A stretch of 64,000 bases of DNA from IMCC26077 sp964561165 (lineage in GTDB: Bacteria; Actinomycetota; Actinomycetes; Nanopelagicales; Nanopelagicaceae). Every line of letters begins with the position of its first letter. The first letter of the stretch is position 1. The notes under the pieces were generated by a model. The model was not told where the DNA came from. It searched no databases and saw only the letters and a list, made by a program, of their open reading frames with translations. The stretch covers positions 1 through 64,000 of the forward strand of contig CAZLOJ010000003.1 in NCBI GenBank assembly GCA_964561165.1. The letters run 5' to 3'. The position numbers were made by a program, and so were the translations under genes. This document shows positions 1-6,417 of this stretch, in pieces.

Positions 1-162
1 AATGCCACCCACCACCGCTCCGCCAAATCGGGGTATGTGACGGCGGTAGCCGAGGCGATCTCGCTTGGTCGCACCCTCGCCAGCTACAACATTTCGATTA
101 CCGATGACCAGGGGCGCCGGACCTGCACCGCGCGGATTACCTGCCTAATTCTTGAGGAGTAA
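1..162 (+). CDS. PaaI-type hotdog thioesterase, C-terminal fragment
   Basis: The window opens inside this gene; 53 codons remain before a TAA stop. The visible protein begins with an N-x-x-HHRSAKSG stretch and continues through a beta-strand-rich segment (TAVAEAISLGRTLASYNISI, then a DDQGRRTCTARITCLIL strand). This resembles the end of PaaI-family acyl-CoA thioesterases, whose hotdog fold closes with the strands A-E-x-x-x-L-G-R-x-x-x-x-x-x-x-x-x-D-x-x-G-R. Members hydrolyse aromatic or other acyl-CoA thioesters in the cytoplasm. The catalytic Asn/Asp lie upstream of the window, so activity cannot be judged. From memory, actinobacteria often carry such a gene near polA and the liv genes, which fits the context. 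Confidence 0.6.
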   Translation, partial: NATHHRSAKSGYVTAVAEAISLGRTLASYNISITDDQGRRTCTARITCLILEE

Positions 163-195
163 GTGCGGGACCGAGCGCACTCGTGAGTTCTCGTC

Positions 196-240
196 TTTTC
201 ACCCCTCGCTGGGTACGCTACCGACCAGTATTTTCACCCC
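196..240 (+). repeat. Pair of direct repeats TTTTCACCCC upstream of livH
   Basis: The 10-mer TTTTCACCCC occurs at 196-205 and again at 231-240, 35 bp apart, in the 102-bp space between the thioesterase and livH. The second copy ends 24 bp before the livH ATG. Between them lies a TACGCT hexamer (213-218) of TANNNT form that could be a -10 element, but no convincing -35 accompanies it. A regulator-binding pair is possible but unproven. Confidence 0.3.
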
Positions 241-264
241 CACCACAAACCGCTAAGGAGCGCT

Positions 265-1578
265 ATGCAGAGAGCATTGGGAGTTCGCGTGAGCTCATCG
301 CGGCGTAACTCTCTGCTCATGATGGTCTCAGTGCTCTGCACGCTGATCTCCTCCTTGCTCGTCGCCGGCTTCGCTTCGAGCGCATCGGCCGCGACCTCTA
401 CCTATATACAGGGAACTCTCGTTGACTCTGCGAAAAGTCCTATAGCAGGAGTCACAATCTCGGCAATTGGACCAAATGGCTTCTCTGGTGAATCAGTTAG
501 TGACAGTGCGGGCAAATGGAAAATCGAAGTTCCCGCAGCAGCCGTCTACGAAGTTTCCATAAATCAAGAGCAGCTGCCATCTGGTCAAGCGCTAACCGAC
601 GCGGCGAAGGCGACAATCAAAGCAAATGTCATCTCGTTGGGATTTGATGTCACCATCTTGTTCCCCATCGGTCCGGGAGTCGAGAAAGCAACAGATCTGG
701 AGCGCAGCGCACAACTACTTGCTGATGGCTTAATTCTCGCTTTAGTTATTGCTCTCGCTGCGTTGGGTTTGAACTTAGTCTTCGGCACCACCGGTTTGAC
801 CAACTTCGCTCACGGTGAGTTGCTCACCCTCGGTGGGTTACTTACCTACTATTTGAGCGCAGTCGTTGGGCTCAAAGTTATTTTTGCCATTCCGCTGGCG
901 GTACTACTCTCGGCAGTTATTGGCGGTTACTTGCAGGATAAAATTCTCTGGCAACCCCTACGTAGGCGCGGTACCGGACTCATCGCAGCGCTCATCGTCT
1001 CCATTGGGTTGGCAATCTTTATTCGCTATCTCTTCCTCTTCATCTTTGGTGGAGATACACGGCAGCTTCCGGAGTATGCCGGCCAAGCTGGCTTGAGCCT
1101 TGGACCGGTCTCGATCACCCCTAAATCCATCATGACCTCAACTATCGGACTTGCGATGCTTGTTATCGCAACGCTCTGGCTCTCGCGCAGCCATATGGGT
1201 AAGGCAAGTCGCGCAGTCGCTGATAACCCTGCTCTGGCCTCATCCTCTGGAATCGAGGTCGAGAAAGTTATTCGCGCAGTCTGGATTCTTGGCGCCACGC
1301 TCGCATCTTTCGCAGGCATTATGGTGACGGTCAATCAAGGCGTGAGCTTTGTCATGGGCCAGGATCTCCTGTTGCTGATATTTGCAGCGGTAACGCTCGG
1401 TGGACTCGGCACGATTAACGGCGCTTTGGTGGGTTCAGTGGTGATCGGAGTCTCTATTCAGCTCTCCACCCTCTTCATTCCAACTGAGCTTAAGTATGTC
1501 GGCGCATTGGTGATCTTGATCCTGATCCTTCTCGTTCGGCCGCAGGGCATCCTCGGAAAGAAAGGAAGGATTGGCTAA
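265..1578 (+). CDS. livH: Branched-chain amino acid ABC transporter permease LivH with N-terminal extracytoplasmic domain
   Basis: This is a membrane permease subunit of the Leu/Ile/Val uptake ABC transporter. It has 437 residues, longer than the usual 290-310, because of an added N-terminus. Residues 1-43 form a signal peptide (hydrophobic 17-37, then an ASSASA-A cleavage-like site). Residues about 46-105 resemble a carboxypeptidase-regulatory-like beta-sandwich (IQGTLVDSAKSPIAGVTISA, then a G-x-W-x-I strand). The permease starts near residue 152 and carries the LivH signature GLNLVFGTTGLTNFAHGE around 168-185. The start is ATG preceded by AAGGAGCGCT. The stop overlaps livM by one base (TAATG), so translation is probably coupled. 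Expected topology places the extra domain outside the membrane, where it could meet the binding protein; that role is inference. The family assignment is secure. Confidence 0.93.
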   Translation: MQRALGVRVSSSRRNSLLMMVSVLCTLISSLLVAGFASSASAATSTYIQGTLVDSAKSPIAGVTISAIGPNGFSGESVSDSAGKWKIEVPAAAVYEVSINQEQLPSGQALTDAAKATIKANVISLGFDVTILFPIGPGVEKATDLERSAQLLADGLILALVIALAALGLNLVFGTTGLTNFAHGELLTLGGLLTYYLSAVVGLKVIFAIPLAVLLSAVIGGYLQDKILWQPLRRRGTGLIAALIVSIGLAIFIRYLFLFIFGGDTRQLPEYAGQAGLSLGPVSITPKSIMTSTIGLAMLVIATLWLSRSHMGKASRAVADNPALASSSGIEVEKVIRAVWILGATLASFAGIMVTVNQGVSFVMGQDLLLLIFAAVTLGGLGTINGALVGSVVIGVSIQLSTLFIPTELKYVGALVILILILLVRPQGILGKKGRIG

Positions 1579-2573
1579 TGGATTTTCTCTTTATCACCCA
1601 GCAATCCTTAAGCGCTGCGATAGGTGTTAACACCATCATTTTTGCATTAGCCGCCATCGGTTTGAATATGCACTTTGGCTACACCGGACTTCTGAATTTT
1701 GGTCAAGCCGGTTTCTTGGCGGTGGGCGCATATAGCGTTGCTGTTTCGGTCGTCTCCTTCAACATCTCGTTATGGGTAGCGCTCTTAATTGGCATAGGCA
1801 ATTCAATAATCCTCGCACTGCTACTTGGAATACCAACGCTGCGCCTGCGCGCTGATTATTTAGCGATTGTCACCATCGCCGCTGGCGAGATCATCCGACA
1901 AGTTGCCCGTTCGGCGACCTTCAATCAGACTCTCGGTGGCTCCGACGGCATCACAGGGAAGTTCGGCAAGGAGTTCTTCGATCTCAATCCCTTTACTGCG
2001 GGGCTAGATCTACCATTCTTACGTTTCACGCCAAATGATCTCTGGGTCGTGGTTGTTGGTTGGATCGTCGTCGCGATCATCCTCTTCTTGATGTGGCTCT
2101 TAGTGAACTCTCCCTGGGGGCGTCTACTCAAAGCGATTCGCGAAGATGAAGATGCCGTCCGCTCGCTCGGCAAAAATGTTTACCTTTACAAGATCCAATC
2201 ACTGATTGCCGGTGGTGTGATCGGATCAATTGGTGGCTTTGTGTATGCGCTCTCCCGCCAATCGGTTCAGCCAGATAATTATGGAACGGCGCTGACATTC
2301 TTTGCATATACGGTGTTGATTCTCGGAGGTGCAGCACGCGTTATGGCGCCAATTGCAGGTGCGGTGATCTTCTGGTTCTTACTTGTCTTTGTCGAGCAGA
2401 TGCTCCGACAAGCCGTCTCGGCTGGCTACGTTCCGGAGTGGTTAATTGGCGTGAATCAAGTTGGTCAAATTCGCTTCATGCTCGTGGGGCTTGGATTGAT
2501 GCTCTTGATGATATTTAGGCCGCAAGGAATCTTCGGCGACCGAAAGGAGCTAGCTCTTGATGCACGCGCCTAA
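1578..2573 (+). CDS. livM: Branched-chain amino acid ABC transporter permease LivM
   Basis: This is the second permease subunit, pairing with LivH in the membrane. It has 331 residues, the normal length. The diagnostic segment GYTGLLNFGQAGFLAVGAY lies near residues 34-52 and parallels the LivH motif. About eight hydrophobic segments are present, and the EAA-like cytoplasmic loop (WGRLLKAIREDEDAVRSLG) around residues 180-198 should contact the ATPases. It starts with ATG sharing one base with the livH stop. Its 3' end overlaps the start of livG by about 14 nt. The C-terminal RPQGIFG motif is shared with LivH (RPQGILG) and is typical of the family. Confidence 0.93.
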   Translation: MDFLFITQQSLSAAIGVNTIIFALAAIGLNMHFGYTGLLNFGQAGFLAVGAYSVAVSVVSFNISLWVALLIGIGNSIILALLLGIPTLRLRADYLAIVTIAAGEIIRQVARSATFNQTLGGSDGITGKFGKEFFDLNPFTAGLDLPFLRFTPNDLWVVVVGWIVVAIILFLMWLLVNSPWGRLLKAIREDEDAVRSLGKNVYLYKIQSLIAGGVIGSIGGFVYALSRQSVQPDNYGTALTFFAYTVLILGGAARVMAPIAGAVIFWFLLVFVEQMLRQAVSAGYVPEWLIGVNQVGQIRFMLVGLGLMLLMIFRPQGIFGDRKELALDARA

Positions 2574-3426
2574 ATCACATTACAAAGAGCAGGCACTCGC
2601 GGCATTCGCTTCCATCTCAGCGACTCCAGGGGTCGCTAAGCCTGATCCCATAATTGTTGCTGACAAAGTGCTTCGCCAATTCGGTGGACTCACTGCAGTC
2701 AACGTGGAGCATGTCGAAATTCAACGCGGCTCGATAACCGCGCTCATTGGCCCCAACGGCGCAGGCAAGACCACATTCTTTAATTTGCTCACGGGCTTTG
2801 ATTCCGTCAACGAAGGCTCGTGGACGTTAAATGGTGAGCAGATCTCTGGAACGCCGCCACACAAAGTGGCGCGCAAGGGAATGGTCCGCACCTTTCAGTT
2901 AACTAAAGCGCTCTTTCGCCTCTCAGTTCTCGACAACATGAGATTAGCTGCCGCGCACCAACGCGGAGAATCCTTCCTCCGTGGCCTCTTCCCAATCATC
3001 TGGAAGAAACAGGAAGCAGAGATCACAGCGCAAGCAGAAGAGTTGCTCACGCGCTTTAAATTGATCGACAAGAAGAGTGACTTTGCTGCTGCGCTATCTG
3101 GTGGCCAGCGAAAACTTCTCGAGATGGCTCGGGCATTGATGGTCAAACCAGAGATTGTGATGCTCGATGAGCCAATGGCTGGCGTTAATCCCGCTCTCAA
3201 GCAATCGCTTTTAGGTCACATCAAAGATCTTCGCGATGAAGGAATGACCGTTCTCTTCGTCGAGCACGATATGGATATGGTTCGTGACATTAGCGATTGG
3301 GTCATCGTGATGGCAGAGGGCAAAATCGTCGCGGAAGGCTCCCCAGACTCAGTCATGGGAAATCAGGCAGTCATCGATGCGTATCTCGGCGCCCACCACG
3401 ATCTCTCCCTTGAAGAGGGGCGGTAA
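2560..3426 (+). CDS. livG: Branched-chain amino acid ABC transporter ATP-binding protein LivG
   Basis: This is the first ATPase of the liv transporter and drives uptake through LivHM. Walker A is GPNGAGKT (about residues 64-71), the ABC signature is LSGGQRKLLE, and Walker B is IVMLDEPMAG followed by a switch histidine in VEHDMD. A long insertion between Walker A and the signature (around 120-160) is typical of LivG and absent from LivF. Two starts are adjacent: TTG at 2557 and ATG at 2560. I chose the ATG, 10 nt after the AAAGGAG ribosome binding site. The first 30 residues are a variable extension before the ABC fold. The start lies inside the end of livM. Confidence 0.92.
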   Translation: MHAPKSHYKEQALAAFASISATPGVAKPDPIIVADKVLRQFGGLTAVNVEHVEIQRGSITALIGPNGAGKTTFFNLLTGFDSVNEGSWTLNGEQISGTPPHKVARKGMVRTFQLTKALFRLSVLDNMRLAAAHQRGESFLRGLFPIIWKKQEAEITAQAEELLTRFKLIDKKSDFAAALSGGQRKLLEMARALMVKPEIVMLDEPMAGVNPALKQSLLGHIKDLRDEGMTVLFVEHDMDMVRDISDWVIVMAEGKIVAEGSPDSVMGNQAVIDAYLGAHHDLSLEEGR

Positions 3427-3432
3427 ATCATC

Positions 3433-4179
3433 GTGAATTCTCTGCAGACTTCGGGAACTCCCCTTGTTGAGGCCGCTGGCATCATCGCCGGTTACCTGCC
3501 TGGGGTGAATATCCTCAACGGATGCGATCTCTATGCCAACGAGGGCGAGCTAGTGGGAATCATCGGACCTAATGGCGCTGGTAAATCAACGCTTCTTAAA
3601 TCACTCTTTGGGTTAGTGAAAGTGCGCGATGGCATAGTTCGCCTCAAAGGCGAAGATGTCACAAACCAACGTGCCGATCAATTGGTTCGCGCTGGAATTG
3701 GCTTTGTCCCTCAGACCAACAATGTCTTTCCCTCGCTCACCATCGAAGAGAACCTCCAGATGGGCGCTTATCAACGGCCAGAGAGTTTCGCTGAACGCTT
3801 TGATTTTGTCACCACGCTCTTTCCCACTCTTGGCACGAGAAAGAAGCAGCGTGCAGGATCGCTCTCGGGCGGTGAGCGGCAAATGGTCGCAATGGGTCGT
3901 GCGCTCATGATGGCGCCGAGCGTTCTCTTACTCGATGAACCAAGCGCTGGTCTCTCGCCTGCACTTCAAGATGAGGTGTTCGTGCGAGTGCGCGAAATTA
4001 ATAAAACTGGGGTTACCGTGATTATGGTGGAGCAGAATGCTCGACGTTGCCTACAAATCGTTGATCGCGGGTATGTCTTGGATCAAGGGCGAAATGCTTA
4101 CACGGGCACTGGACGCTCACTAGCAAATGATCCGAAGGTGATCGAGCTCTATCTCGGTACGCTCGCGAAAAATAATTAA
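3433..4179 (+). CDS. livF: Branched-chain amino acid ABC transporter ATP-binding protein LivF
   Basis: This is the second ATPase of the liv transporter, 248 residues, standard for the family. Walker A is GPNGAGKS at 45-52, the signature LSGGERQMVAMGRALM and Walker B VLLLDEPSAGLSP follow, and the switch region VEQNARRCL is LivF-like. The start is GTG, six nt after the livG stop, with GAGGGG just upstream in the end of livG. It is the last gene of livHMGF and is followed at once by a terminator shared with the converging livK. No binding-protein gene is in the + strand operon; livK is encoded opposite. Confidence 0.93.
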   Translation: MNSLQTSGTPLVEAAGIIAGYLPGVNILNGCDLYANEGELVGIIGPNGAGKSTLLKSLFGLVKVRDGIVRLKGEDVTNQRADQLVRAGIGFVPQTNNVFPSLTIEENLQMGAYQRPESFAERFDFVTTLFPTLGTRKKQRAGSLSGGERQMVAMGRALMMAPSVLLLDEPSAGLSPALQDEVFVRVREINKTGVTVIMVEQNARRCLQIVDRGYVLDQGRNAYTGTGRSLANDPKVIELYLGTLAKNN

Positions 4180-4182
4180 CAC

Positions 4183-4220
4183 AAAAAAATTAGGGCCGGT
4201 CTCTTTCGAGGCCGGCCCTA
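4183..4220 (-). terminator. Rho-independent terminator for livK, probably serving livF too
   Basis: A long inverted repeat pairs TAGGGCCGG (4191-4199) with CCGGCCCTA (4212-4220). It extends inward through TCTC/GAGG with one G-U pair, leaving a TTTC loop. Read on the minus strand, the stem is followed by TAATTTTTTT, a strong U-tract, directly after the livK stop. Read on the plus strand, the same hairpin follows livF but has only a weak T-rich tail. The 64-bp space between the two converging genes holds nothing else. Confidence 0.88.
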
Positions 4221-4243
4221 ACTACGTACTTATTTAGACGCGA

Positions 4244-5524
4244 TTACTGTTGTGCAGGAACTGCGCCAGTGATGAATTGATCTGCTGCTGGTGCAAACTT
4301 GTCGTTTGCTGTGTATTCGTAAACGCCCATGGTGGCCACTGATGGGTCGCCATTGTCGTCGAATTCAACTGGACCAGAGACGCCGTCATAATCAATGTCG
4401 GTGCCTGCTGCGATCAAATCTAAGCACTCCTTGTAGCTGGTGCACTTAGTTCCACCTGAAGAGACAGACTTCAAGTTAGCTGCGATGGTCTTGCCATCGG
4501 TGCCCTTGCCCTGCTCTGCAGCAAGTGCGATAAGCATTACTGCATCGTAGGACTCAGGTGCATAGGAGAAGTCGGTTAGCTTAGGATCAACTTCAAGGAG
4601 CTTTGCCTTGAGCGCATCGCTGGTGAGAACGCCAGGCAGTGTTGCCTTAACGCCCTTCATGATGTTCTTAGGTAGATCCTTGTAAGCCTGGCTGGAGAGG
4701 TTTCCATCAACGAGGTAAGTCTTAACCTTGTTTGGACCAATTCCCTGCTTGATCAACTCGGTGAGGACCTTGGTGGTCTCATCGAATCCGATGATTGCAA
4801 TTGCATCTGGCTTTGCAGCCTTTGCCTTTGCAACATCAGCGGAGAACTCAGCAGCTTGTGGGTTGTAAACAACCTGTGTTGAGGTTCCGGAGAAAGCAGC
4901 AATACCGTACTTAGCAAGACCGTTTCCGTATGCGTCATCGAGGTTCAAGAAGACAGCATTGGTTGCGCCATTCTTCGCCATCAATTGGCCAAGAACTGCA
5001 CCCTGGAAGGTGTCTGGTGGAGCAGTACGGAAGTAGAGACCGTTATCTGCGTAAGTTGTGAGGTCTGGTGAGGTGTTCGCTGGGGAGAAGTGAACAATTC
5101 CTGCACCTGTGATCTTGTCGATGACGGTGAGTGATACACCTGATGATGCTGCACCCACGATTGCACCGACGCCAGCTGCGATATGTGAATCAGCAGTCTG
5201 TTGTGCGATATCGGTGCTGGTATCTCCAGAATCGCCACGGATGTGCTCAACTGGTTGACCAAGAACGCCACCTGCATCGTTGATCTCCTTAACAGCGAGA
5301 TCTACACCTGCGAACTCTGGTGGCCCGAGGAATGCGAGGTTACCTGTCTCTGGAAGTAGTGAACCGATCTTCAATGGACCAGTTGAAGCAGGAGCTGCCT
5401 CTTCTGATGCAGTGTCGGTAGCGGTCTCTTCGGAAGCTGTGTCAGATGATGACGAGCAGCCTGCGAGAACGAGAGTCGCTACAGCGAAGGCGGTTACGAC
5501 CTTCCACTTGTATGACTTTTGCAT
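4244..5524 (-). CDS. livK: Branched-chain amino acid ABC transporter substrate-binding lipoprotein
   Basis: This is the extracytoplasmic binding protein that should deliver Leu/Ile/Val or similar amino acids to LivHMGF. The start ATG at 5524 is chosen over an upstream codon at 5575 because AAAGGGAAATA precedes it and because it begins a clean lipoprotein signal peptide: MQKSYKWKVV, a hydrophobic core, and the lipobox L-V-L-A-G-C with the lipidated Cys at residue 23. A Ser/Thr/Glu-rich tether (about 24-47) leads to a Peripla_BP_6-type fold starting LKIGSLLPETGNLAFLGPPE. It has 426 residues. It converges on livF and has its own upstream region. Abundant extracellular binding protein made from a separate promoter is a common arrangement. 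Confidence 0.9.
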   Translation of the reverse strand: MQKSYKWKVVTAFAVATLVLAGCSSSSDTASEETATDTASEEAAPASTGPLKIGSLLPETGNLAFLGPPEFAGVDLAVKEINDAGGVLGQPVEHIRGDSGDTSTDIAQQTADSHIAAGVGAIVGAASSGVSLTVIDKITGAGIVHFSPANTSPDLTTYADNGLYFRTAPPDTFQGAVLGQLMAKNGATNAVFLNLDDAYGNGLAKYGIAAFSGTSTQVVYNPQAAEFSADVAKAKAAKPDAIAIIGFDETTKVLTELIKQGIGPNKVKTYLVDGNLSSQAYKDLPKNIMKGVKATLPGVLTSDALKAKLLEVDPKLTDFSYAPESYDAVMLIALAAEQGKGTDGKTIAANLKSVSSGGTKCTSYKECLDLIAAGTDIDYDGVSGPVEFDDNGDPSVATMGVYEYTANDKFAPAADQFITGAVPAQQ

Positions 5525-5545
5525 TATTTCCCTTTCGATGATTTT

Positions 5546-5557
5546 CGAAGTACTTCG
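5546..5557. promoter_or_regulatory. Perfect 12-bp palindrome in the livK leader
   Basis: CGAAGTACTTCG is a perfect palindrome whose near edge is 21 bp upstream of the livK ATG, within the 176-bp space between livK and the ANTAR regulator. It sits next to the ribosome binding site AAAGGGAAATA, so a protein bound here, or an RNA hairpin formed from it, could affect livK expression. No regulator is identified. The rest of this intergenic stretch shows no strong promoter; the best candidate (TTACAA, 17 bp, CATACT, minus strand near 5615-5645) is weak. Confidence 0.35.
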
Positions 5558-5700
5558 TATTTCCACCCTGAACACCAGTACTAGATGAACATTCCGGGCG
5601 AATTACTGGCTGAGTATGCCAAATGTGAGGCGAAGTTGTAAGTCGGAAGGCCCGCTAAATTGGCTAACTCCGCCGTTTATTTACCGGAAATCTCCTCGAA

Positions 5701-6321
5701 TTAGGGGGTACTCGCCCTGCCCGCCCCGTCACCGGCGGCAGAGCCCTCAATCAACGAACGCGCCACCTCTGCCATCGACATCCGTCGATCCATAGCGCTT
5801 CGCTGGAGCCAGGTGAATGCTTCTGGCTCGCTCATCCCTTGATCGCGCATGAGTAGCCCTTTAGCGCGCTCCAAAAGTTTCCGAGCTTCCAATCGAGCCG
5901 TCAAATCTTCAATCTCCCCCGCAAGGAGCGCTCGCTCAAAAAATCGAGTACGTGCAACTTCGATTGCCGGTATCAAGTCTGCGACTGTAAAAGGCTTTAC
6001 TAGGTACGCCATCACTCCTGCGTTGTTGGCTCGCTCAATCAGCTCGCGCTGACTAAAGGCAGTCAGCATGACGATGGGCACCTCCCCACGCAATTCTTCC
6101 GCAGCCGTGATTCCATCTTTGAGCGGCATCTTGACATCAAAGAGCGCAATATCTGGTTTCTTGTCGCGAACAATAGAGATCGCATCGCTGCCATTAGCAG
6201 CCTCACCAACTACTTCATATCCCTCGCGCTCTAGCATTTCCACGAGGTCCATCCGAATCAGCGCCTCATCTTCGGCCACCACAATCCTCAGCGGCCCGAT
6301 CTTCTGCGTTGTTGGATTCAC
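5701..6321 (-). CDS. pdtaR: ANTAR-domain response regulator, PdtaR-like
   Basis: This is a two-component response regulator whose output domain binds RNA hairpins to control transcription termination. The receiver domain spans residues about 11-125, with acidic pocket E17-D18, phospho-acceptor D62 in LFDVKMP, T87 and K109-P110. The ANTAR domain follows at about 135-195 (DLTARLEARKLLERAKGLLM, then a WLQRSAMDRR helix). It has 206 residues, like mycobacterial PdtaR. The start is GTG at 6321; a stop codon lies in frame shortly upstream inside the tRNA, so no earlier start exists. The GTG lies one base beyond the 3' end of a tRNA gene on the same strand. Its partner kinase is not in the window. 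The C-terminal tail (GSAAGDGAGRASTP) is low complexity. Confidence 0.88.
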   Translation of the reverse strand: MNPTTQKIGPLRIVVAEDEALIRMDLVEMLEREGYEVVGEAANGSDAISIVRDKKPDIALFDVKMPLKDGITAAEELRGEVPIVMLTAFSQRELIERANNAGVMAYLVKPFTVADLIPAIEVARTRFFERALLAGEIEDLTARLEARKLLERAKGLLMRDQGMSEPEAFTWLQRSAMDRRMSMAEVARSLIEGSAAGDGAGRASTP

Positions 6322-6322
6322 G

Positions 6323-6395
6323 TGCCCCGAGTCGGATTCGAACCGACACTATGCAGTGTTTGAGACTGCCCTCTCTACCGTTGGAGTACCGAGGC
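6323..6395 (-). tRNA. tRNA with Leu anticodon CAA and a short (class I) variable loop
   Basis: Read on the minus strand, 73 nt fold as a cloverleaf. The acceptor GCCUCGG pairs with UCGGGGC (two G-U pairs), with discriminator A73. The D stem CUC/GAG has a GGUAGA loop spaced as in leucine tRNAs. The anticodon stem GCAGU/ACUGC encloses the loop CUCAAAC, giving anticodon CAA (6360-6362). The variable loop is 5 nt, and the T stem GUCGG/CCGAC carries UUCGAAU. Leucine tRNAs normally have a long class II variable arm, so the 5-nt loop is unexpected. CCA is not encoded. It lies 22 bp after pyk and 1 bp before the ANTAR regulator on the same strand, so it is probably co-transcribed with them. Confidence 0.85.
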
Positions 6396-6417
6396 GTTGT
6401 AGCTATGCCCTGCAAGT

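Noticed and set aside
5525..5575. Upstream start for livK giving a 17-residue longer protein
   Set aside because: The ATG at 5524 has a ribosome binding site and yields a proper lipoprotein signal; the longer form would bury it.
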